Shown here: positions 57,758 through 64,000 of the stretch, piece by piece
How positions within the stretch are numbered: the stretch's first letter is position 1
How the letters are laid out: every line of letters starts with the position of its first letter
Origin: Spongilla lacustris
Lineage: Eukaryota; Porifera; Demospongiae; Spongillida; Spongillidae
DNA: 64,000 nucleotides
Assembly: GCA_949361645.1 (NCBI GenBank)
Contig: OX442418.1
Location: 7,939,376 to 8,003,375 of the forward strand
Direction: 5' to 3'
Notes under the pieces: model-generated
Seen by the model: the letters and a program-made list of their open reading frames with translations, nothing else
What the model was told of the DNA's origin: nothing
Database searches by the model: none
Made by a program: the position numbers and the translations under genes

Positions 57758-59254
57758 ATGGAAGAAGCCAGACAATCTATAGCTAGCCGGCCTATCAGTA
57801 ATAGATTCCGTCGCCCTGGAGTGCTAAGCCCCGAATTTTTAAACATCTTAAAGGCCTCTGCAGCAAGACGTGGACGTACGCCATCGCCGGGTACAAAAGT
57901 ACGTTTCGCTTTCGACTCGCATGAAGATGAATCTCCACAACTGCAAGAAGACGACCTTCCTCTCAAGGTGCAGTCGGAACCCGCCATAAAGAAGTTCAAG
58001 CGCGCGGTGAATGTCGTGAGGAGGCAGCTGCCCTGGTTCAGGTTGTGGGCACAGGATGCAGAAGACTGTTGCAAGGGCTTCGACGATAACGGGCCTCCTA
58101 GCCTCAACCTTGCCGCCTTCCGCCCCGCGTCAGAACAACTGTCCCGTAAGGCGAAGCTGATTCTAATGAAGCCCAATCACACGAGAAGTGCTCAGGAGCT
58201 TCGGTTTCTTGACCGATGTATCGTGAGGTTGAAGTGCTTCGACCAGTACTCTTTCCAGGTCCGAAAACAGCTCTCAAATGTTTTGTATTTTGAAGCGTTC
58301 GAGAAGGGAAGGGTTATTATTCGACAGGGTCGAAAGGGTCAAAACTTTTACTTCATCGTGTCCGGATGTGTGGCTGTCGAGTTGGAAGAGCCTGACAAGC
58401 GGGGGCGTATGGAGAGATACGTCGTGGCAGAGCTCCGCTCCGGTTCATCCTTTGGAGAGAGGGCGCTGCTAGGAGACGACCGGAGAACGGCCACGGTGGT
58501 GTGCAGGGAGTATTCGGAGTTCCTACGGATGGATAACCTTGATTTTGAGGCCATAATACGGTCGGCGCAAGAGAGAGACTGCGAGACTCGATCTCGCTGT
58601 GTCAAGGAGCACCCCATCTTACACGACCTGGATCCTCGCCACCACAAACTTGCTGTTGACGCCTCGAGGATAGTGCACTTCCCGACCAATTCGGTCATTT
58701 TGAAGGATCTCTCCGAGCCCACTGGCATGGTTTATTTCGTCACGAAGGGATATTGCAAGGTGGTCCAGAGGGTGCAGCTTTGGAAAGTTTGTAAAACGTC
58801 AAAGCCGTCAAAGTTGATCCTCCCTCCTTTAGGCGGTGCGTCAACTGGAAGTGAGGGTACAGTTCCACTGGAGAAGTTGGAGAAATTGTGGGTATTGAAG
58901 ACCCTCAACCCGGGAGACTATTTTGGAATCGGAGAAGGGCCCATAAATTCAAGTGTTATTACTGACGCTGTGAAGTTGGAATGTCTTTCAATCAACACTA
59001 TAGCATTTACTCGACATCACAAGGGTAGGTTTTTATCTGAGATTCAAGAGTTGGCTAAAGAGTACTACCCTTCACTGGCGGAAGCTTTCAGCAGCTACAT
59101 CGACCTTATCAAGTGGAAGGAATATAAAGAACGCCTTGTGCAGGATGTCGTGAAACATAATACGAAACTTAAGCGCAAGAATTTTCCAGCCGCGGTTCCA
59201 GTAGTTTTGCGTGATTACAGAGCTACTGATTTGCATACGTGCATGCACACATAA
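57758..59254 (+). CDS. CNBD2: CNBD2-like cyclic nucleotide-binding protein, 498 aa
   Basis: An intronless frame. I chose the ATG at 57758 because the frame upstream begins with GTG and has no earlier ATG. After a basic, phospho-site-rich N-terminus comes a first cyclic nucleotide-binding domain (about 153-270). Its phosphate-binding cassette FGERALLGDDRRTATV (about 232-247) keeps the Glu and Arg that contact cAMP. A second CNB-like domain (about 285-420) has a cassette-like GDYFGIGEG but lacks the conserved Arg and carries a Ser/Gly-rich insert, so it is probably degenerate. Animal CNBD2 is a cytosolic cAMP-binding protein needed for sperm flagella. The gene follows the TTLL4-like gene by 399 bp on the same strand. 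Poly(A) signals (AATAAA) occur near 59366-59380. The lack of introns, beside a 20-exon gene, suggests a retrocopy origin or intron loss. Confidence 0.85.
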   Translation: MEEARQSIASRPISNRFRRPGVLSPEFLNILKASAARRGRTPSPGTKVRFAFDSHEDESPQLQEDDLPLKVQSEPAIKKFKRAVNVVRRQLPWFRLWAQDAEDCCKGFDDNGPPSLNLAAFRPASEQLSRKAKLILMKPNHTRSAQELRFLDRCIVRLKCFDQYSFQVRKQLSNVLYFEAFEKGRVIIRQGRKGQNFYFIVSGCVAVELEEPDKRGRMERYVVAELRSGSSFGERALLGDDRRTATVVCREYSEFLRMDNLDFEAIIRSAQERDCETRSRCVKEHPILHDLDPRHHKLAVDASRIVHFPTNSVILKDLSEPTGMVYFVTKGYCKVVQRVQLWKVCKTSKPSKLILPPLGGASTGSEGTVPLEKLEKLWVLKTLNPGDYFGIGEGPINSSVITDAVKLECLSINTIAFTRHHKGRFLSEIQELAKEYYPSLAEAFSSYIDLIKWKEYKERLVQDVVKHNTKLKRKNFPAAVPVVLRDYRATDLHTCMHT

Positions 59255-60277
59255 TTGCACTGCACGATAACGGTGGTACACGTTCGTCATGCAGGTTTTA
59301 TAAGTGAATTGCAGATCTGAATATGTTATGATGATGAGTACACAGCTAGGGTTTGATATTATAAAAATAAAAAAATAAAAACTAATCATAATTAAACTAC
59401 AACTACGTGGTGTGCTAAGACTTTTCAATTGCAAGCGCATAAGACATTCTATCCTAAAATGTCCCATGCGGACATGTACACGTTAATTTTTGCCCAGAAT
59501 GGTAGAGAATTTTTTCAGGGGTAACGTTTTATGCTTCCACACTCCCCCACTCCCCCCTAACCACATGTTTTTGTAGCCAATACCTGAAGTGTAGCAGGCT
59601 GACAAAATAAATGAGACATTTTATGTCGCCTGTACTGGTAAACTTTAGGCTGGAAGGCCCCCCCCCCCCCCCCCCCCCCCCCCCAAAAAAAAAGACGGAG
59701 TTAAAAAAGGCACGGGGATTTGAGGAAGGAAATTAACCTGAATGAAAACAAGTTCTGTTCAACCTGTGCCAATAAATCAAGTACCTGTGCCACTCGGGGA
59801 TAAAGAACCAGAACGGTCCGTGTATAAAACCGCCAACCAATTTTTCAATTGTTCGATAAATTGAAAATTAATATTTTGACGTAACAGTATTTCCGCCATT
59901 CGAGAATTTAAGCTAGTGTACGAAATTTGAAATGAAAAGGTAGTACCGTCGCGAAGATGTGTTGTTTAGTACAACGTGCAATTTTTATAGTGATAAAATT
60001 ATAACCCCACAAGCCCGATTTTGCTGGACACTGTCCCATATATAATAATATGCCATATATACATTGCTTCAAATCCTATATACCACAAACTTTCTCAAGA
60101 GAATGTTTTATATTTTATATCTTGTCATTACAAAAAATATAATATCAATGTGCATGTGCCTGAGTATGTTATTTATTCCTTTGTATTTTCAGTATGATTG
60201 TCCTCTATTTATTTTTATTTTTGTAAGTGTATTATTCATCATTTTAAAATAACGTTTTAAAAAATTTATAATAACAA
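59255..60277. other. Intergenic with poly-C run and dispersed repeat
   Basis: Contains the 3' end of the CNBD2-like gene and a poly-C/poly-A junction (59659-59692). The repeat at 59916-60042 pairs with 35514-35640. No further genes were seen. Confidence 0.5.
59916..60042. repeat. Dispersed repeat, inverted partner of 35514-35640
   Basis: Reads AGTGTACGAAATTTG through GGTAGTACCGTCGCGAAGAT to TTTTGCTGGACACTGTCCC. It is the reverse complement of the block at 35514-35640 at about 90% identity, with divergent flanks on both sides. Confidence 0.85.
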
Positions 60278-60642
60278 TGTCACATCTCATCTACAATGTG
60301 ATGTGCTAATAGACCCTTGTTTTAATTTTCACCACTGACTATTGCCTTTTCTAGCTACCAATTTGCAACTTTCTCATATACATGTAGAATGTTTTTATTG
60401 TTAATAATTATAGTATTATCGACTTCGCGATTCGTGGCGTTTAAAGTAAAAGTGTATATACGCGCGTATACGCTAAATTATGATTTCATGTTTGCAACAA
60501 CGGTGCTGGCTGCTGTCTTTGTCAGCGTGCGCACTGGCTACTACCTCATTTGTATAGTTGTGTGCTTTGTGATTGTTGATATTTGATATCTTCCCTGTCC
60601 CTACGAGCGCCTCGCGTTACGTACACAGCTGGAGTTATCACA
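60278..60642 (+). repeat. Candidate 5' LTR of the Ty3/gypsy element
   Basis: A 365-bp interval begins TGTCACATC and ends TTATCACA, immediately before a primer-binding-site-like TTGGCGACGAGGG. The TG...CA ends and the position fit an LTR. Because the 3' LTR lies outside the window, the boundaries cannot be confirmed. Confidence 0.5.
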
Positions 60643-60660
60643 TTGGCGACGAGGGTGAAT
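60643..60660 (+). other. Candidate tRNA primer-binding site
   Basis: TTGGCGACGAGGGTGAAT sits directly after the presumed LTR end and just before the gag ATG, as in many Ty3/gypsy elements where minus-strand DNA synthesis is primed by a tRNA. The cognate tRNA was not determined. Confidence 0.5.
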
Positions 60661-60665
60661 CGAGT

Positions 60666-61778
60666 ATGGCTACTCTTTTGGGAGCAGTTGGCCCCTTCAA
60701 CCCTGACACCGACGACTGGGTAGTCTACTCCGAACGTCTCGAGCAGTTTTTCAAAGCTAATGGTATCTCAGACCCAGAGAAGCAACGGGCGGTGCTTTTG
60801 AGCACATGTGGAAACGAGACATACCTCCTTATTCGCAGCCTGGCAGCACCAGATAAGCCCACAGACAAGTCTATCTCGGAGATAGTTAAGTTAGCCCGTG
60901 ACCATTTTTGTCCCTCTCGTTCTGTTATAGTTCAGCGCTACAACTTCAACTGTCGTACTCAGAAAGAAGGCGAAACCGTTTCCCAGTTCTGTGCGGAACT
61001 CCGGAGATTGTCTGAATTCTGTGAATTTGGAAATACCCTCAACGACATGCTCAGAGACCGTTTGGTATGCGGCATTAAGGATATCAAGTTACAGCGAAGG
61101 CTTTTGGCAGAAAGGGGCCTCACTTTCGCCAATTAAGGCCTTTGAATTAGCTCAAGCGGCCGAACTGGCAGAAAAGAACGCCATGGATATTCAGCATTCC
61201 ACCACGGTCTCCGTTTGCACTGTTCAGTCTCCAGACTCTCCAGCAGGTATGGATAACGTGCATGACGCTTGTTTTCGTTGTGGCGGAAGCTAAGGCACAG
61301 TGCCGCGGACTGCCGTTTCAAGTCGGTGGAATGTTATAATTGCGGTAAGCTCGGTCATCTGTCTCGTGTATGTCGTAGCAAAAAGCCTGGACGCTCCGTC
61401 GGGAAGGACACCGCTCAACGGCGACCCAAGGATACCTATACGCTGTTCACGATAGCGGGAGATAGGTCAAGAGCTCCATTGACGCAGAAGGTAAAACTGG
61501 ATGGTGCCGATTTGATGATGGAAGTAGACACAGGAGCGGTGGCGTCCGTTATAAGTGAGGAAACGTACAGGCAGTTGTGGACAACACCCAGGCGTCCCAA
61601 GTTGAAGCTTTCTGACGTTTACTTGAGAACATATACGGGAGAAAGGATCGAAGTGAAGGGACAGATCACGGTGGAAGCTAAGTATGGGGGCTCTACTCAA
61701 CGGTTGGACATCCTGGTTGTTGGTGGTAAAGGTCCTTCCATTGATGGGGCGGGATTGGTTACACAAATTAAAGCCTAA
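60666..61778 (+). pseudogene. Ty3/gypsy gag and protease, frameshifted
   Basis: From the ATG at 60666 (MATLLGAVGPFNPDTDDWVV) the gag capsid frame runs to a TAA at 61134. The homologous reading continues in another frame (AFELAQAAELAEKNAMD) to about 61292, then shifts again into a frame ending at 61778. That last frame has a zinc knuckle CYNCGKLGHLSRVC and the aspartic protease motif MEVDTGAVASVISEETY. The first zinc knuckle is split by the 61293 shift. Capsid and protease would not be made as one product from this copy. Confidence 0.85.
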
Positions 61779-64000
61779 CCTTTCTGTGTATTACATGGGG
61801 AGGAAGGGAAGTCTGTCACTACAGGGGTTGATGGATGGTCACAGGGACCTCTTCAAAGACGAGTTGGGTCTCATCAAGGGAGTTACAGTTAAGATTCATG
61901 TCGACAGTTCAAAGCCTCCACGATTCTTCAAGCCTCGACCAGTTCCCTATGCACTGCGGGGTAGAGTCGAGCAAGAGCTGGAGCGCTTACAGAGAGGTGG
62001 AATTATTGAGCCTGTTCAATTTTCCGAATGGGCAGCACCAGTGGTACCTGTGATGAAACAGGATGGAAGCATCAGAATATGTGGCGATTATAAGTTAACA
62101 GTGAATTCTGCTTCTGACATTGAATCTTACCCCCTTCCCAGGATAGATGATTTGTTGTCCTCACTGGCGGGAGCTAGGGTTTTCACAAAACTGGACCTGG
62201 CCCATGCCTACTTACAGTTGGCCTTGGATGAAGAATCGAAGAAATTAGTAACAGTGTCTACCCACAAGGGCCTTTTTCGATATAATCGACTTCCATTTGG
62301 GGTGGCATCTGCCCCTGCCATTTTCCAACGTGTCATAGAGGGGATGTTGAGTGGTATTTGCCACGTCAATGCTTACATGGATGACGTTCTGGTGGCAAAT
62401 GATACTGAGGTGGAACACCTTTCAACCTTGGAGGAAGTCCTGGCACGTTTGGAGCAGTATGGGGTACGGTTGAACAAGGCAAAGTGTAAGTTTATGTTGC
62501 CCAGTGTGGAATATTTGGGATATCACATCTCAGGGGATGGTGTTAGACCTACACAGGAGAAGCTTCAGGCCATTGTGGATGCCCCCGCTCCTAAGGACGT
62601 TTCTCAGCTAAAATCTTTCCTTGGGTTGGTTAACTACTACTCAAAGTTTTTACCCCACCTAGCAAACACATTGGCACCACTCTATGCATTGCTAACAAAA
62701 CATCAGCAATGGTGCTGGGGAGCTGAACAAGAGGAAGCTTTCAAGATGGCCAAGTCACAGCTAGCATCAGATGTTGTGTTGGCACACTTTGATCCACAAC
62801 AAAGGTTGGCTGTCGCTTGTGATGCATCACCTTATGGGGTAGGGGCAGTATTGTCACACTTGTACAATGATGGGTCTGAGCGGCCAATTGCATATGCTTC
62901 CCGTTCGCTTGCACCTGCTGAACGGAAATATTCCCATATAGAAAAAGAGGGTCTAGCTGTGGTATTTGGAGTTAAAAAGTTCCACCAATACCTGCTTGGG
63001 AGGAAATTTGTTGTGTTTTCAGATCACAAGCCTCTTCAGTTCCTCTTTTGCGAATCTAGACCAGTGCCTCCAATGGCATCGGCAAGAATTCAGCGTTGGG
63101 CATTGACGTTGAGCGCTTACAACTATCAGATTGTGTACAGGCCAAGCCAACTTCAGGCGAATGCAGATGGGCTAAGCAGGCTGCCTTTAAAAGGAGAAGA
63201 GCCAGGAGATGTTCCTTTACCTGGAGACACGATCCTGATGATGGAATCTCTCTCCAATGCTGATTCAGTTGTTACTGCTACCACTATCCGGAGTTGGACA
63301 GATAAGGATCCAGTCCTGTCTCTGGTCAGACGAATGGTCTTGCATGGTTGGCAGCCACAGGCAAGTGATGAGTTTAGACCATACGAGCAACGTAAGCTTG
63401 AACTTAGTGTCCAGAATGGATGTGTACTTTGGGGCAGTCGGGTAGTGGTGCCTCCACAGGGAAGACAGCATGTTCTTGAAATGCTGCACGAAGGTCACCC
63501 TGGTATCTCACGAATGAAATCTCTTGCTAGGGGAATAGTATGGTGGCCCAAGTTGGATGCTGATCAAGAGACCTTGGTCAGAAGCTGCAAAGCTTGCCAA
63601 GAGAATCAGAAGTGTTGTTCGAAGGTTCAGTTACACCCATGGGAGTGGCCGGCAGAGCCTTGGGCTCGGGTGCATGTTGATTTCTTTGGCCCCTTTTTGG
63701 GAAAGCAATTCTTTATCATTGTAGATGCTCACTCTAAATGGGTAGAGGTGTGTGTAGTGTCGTCACCTTCCTCTCAGCAGGCCATTCAGGCACTTAGAAG
63801 AGTGTTTTCAACTCATGGGCTCCCACAGATCCTGGTCTCTGACAATGGAGCAGCATTTTCAAGTTCGGAGTTTCAAACATTTGTTACACGAAATGGATTC
63901 AAGCATGTCAGAAGTGCACCCTATCATCCGGCCACCAACGGGCTAGCTGAGCGAGCCGTTCAAACAGTCAAGGATGCCCTAAAGAAGACCTCGGGTGACA
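61741..64000 (+). CDS. Ty3/gypsy pol: RT, RNase H, integrase (partial)
   Basis: One frame is open without a stop from about 61741 to the window end. The first recognised block is LMGRDWLHKLKPNLS. The RT follows: PYALRGRVEQELERLQ, FTKLDLAHAYLQL, LPFGVASAPAIFQRVIEG and the catalytic YMDDVLV. RNase H shows LAVACDASPYGVGAVLS and SDHKPLQFL. The integrase has its zinc-binding HHCC region (HEGHPGISRMKSLARG, CKACQENQKC) and the core with VHVDFFGPF, VSDNGAAFSS and the catalytic Glu in NGLAERAVQ. All expected catalytic residues are present, so this part looks intact even though gag is broken. Confidence 0.93.
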   Translation, partial: MMGRDWLHKLKPNLSVYYMGRKGSLSLQGLMDGHRDLFKDELGLIKGVTVKIHVDSSKPPRFFKPRPVPYALRGRVEQELERLQRGGIIEPVQFSEWAAPVVPVMKQDGSIRICGDYKLTVNSASDIESYPLPRIDDLLSSLAGARVFTKLDLAHAYLQLALDEESKKLVTVSTHKGLFRYNRLPFGVASAPAIFQRVIEGMLSGICHVNAYMDDVLVANDTEVEHLSTLEEVLARLEQYGVRLNKAKCKFMLPSVEYLGYHISGDGVRPTQEKLQAIVDAPAPKDVSQLKSFLGLVNYYSKFLPHLANTLAPLYALLTKHQQWCWGAEQEEAFKMAKSQLASDVVLAHFDPQQRLAVACDASPYGVGAVLSHLYNDGSERPIAYASRSLAPAERKYSHIEKEGLAVVFGVKKFHQYLLGRKFVVFSDHKPLQFLFCESRPVPPMASARIQRWALTLSAYNYQIVYRPSQLQANADGLSRLPLKGEEPGDVPLPGDTILMMESLSNADSVVTATTIRSWTDKDPVLSLVRRMVLHGWQPQASDEFRPYEQRKLELSVQNGCVLWGSRVVVPPQGRQHVLEMLHEGHPGISRMKSLARGIVWWPKLDADQETLVRSCKACQENQKCCSKVQLHPWEWPAEPWARVHVDFFGPFLGKQFFIIVDAHSKWVEVCVVSSPSSQQAIQALRRVFSTHGLPQILVSDNGAAFSSSEFQTFVTRNGFKHVRSAPYHPATNGLAERAVQTVKDALKKTSGD

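Larger units (their letters stand above)
60278..64000 (+). mobile_element. Ty3/gypsy LTR retrotransposon, truncated by window end
   Basis: Presumed LTR, primer site, gag, protease, reverse transcriptase, RNase H and integrase follow each other on the plus strand in Ty3/gypsy order. The integrase core is cut by the window end. Three one-base frame changes (about 61130, 61293 and 61740) break gag and the protease-RT junction, so the copy is probably non-autonomous. The RT and integrase style suggests a Mag-like lineage; this is inference. Confidence 0.92.

Noticed and set aside
57745..58728. Minus-strand frames within the CNBD2-like gene
   Set aside because: Antisense shadows of a strongly supported coding sequence.

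Overview
The window looks like nuclear DNA of an early-branching animal, most likely a demosponge. Genes are split by many short canonical GT-AG introns (some 45-100 bp). The recognisable host families are animal or ciliate-eukaryote types (TRIM-NHL, TTLL4-like, CNBD2-like). Intergenic DNA is full of the palindrome TACATGTA, minisatellites, foldback elements and retrotransposon remains. The sponge assignment is inference; no marker gene here is decisive.

Layout. 1-776: a foldback (giant hairpin) element. 2.1-6.7 kb: four minisatellites. 6.85-7.86 kb (-): probable exons of a coiled-coil gene. 8.1 kb: a possible bidirectional promoter. 8.3-9.85 kb and perhaps 13.1-13.6 kb (+): exons of one or two unrecognised genes. 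11.66 kb: a 107-bp MITE with a clean 9-bp target duplication. 13.66-15.85 kb (-): a TRIM-NHL E3 ligase gene, with a broken copy of its NHL region at 13.0 kb and a second foldback element upstream. 17.2 kb: a long CA microsatellite. 18.8-22.6 kb: a higher-order satellite alternating ~55-bp units with long polypyrimidine blocks. 23-26.7 kb: further tandem arrays, several G-rich.

28.25-35.27 kb (-) is a nested set of mobile elements. A KRBA2/Ginger-like integrase relic has been split by a 5.25-kb Ngaro-type tyrosine-recombinase retrotransposon (split direct repeats A1...B1-A2-B2, gag with an intron, RT/RNase H, YR). The relic's acidic tail is also split by a 773-bp DNA element, which itself carries a 64-bp palindromic element. 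36.2-37.5 kb: a head-to-head pair, a five-exon coiled-coil gene (-) and a Cys-rich ORF (+), with 48 bp between their start codons.

37.5-45 kb holds gene fragments, tandem duplications and one ~1-kb inverted-repeat element. 45.6-47.4 kb (+): an intronless-CDS multi-pass membrane protein with a Cys-rich ectodomain. 49.5-57.4 kb (+): a 20-exon TTLL4-like polyglutamylase whose joined coding length is an exact multiple of three (819 aa). 57.8-59.3 kb (+): an intronless CNBD2-like two-CNB-domain gene. The last two fit a ciliary/flagellar theme. 60.3 kb to the end: a 5'-complete, frameshifted Ty3/gypsy element running off the window.

The most notable items are the nested insertion at 28-35 kb, the intron in the Ngaro gag, a ~120-bp inverted repeat pair at 35.5 and 60.0 kb bracketing 24.5 kb, and the two foldback elements whose arms retain reading frames.
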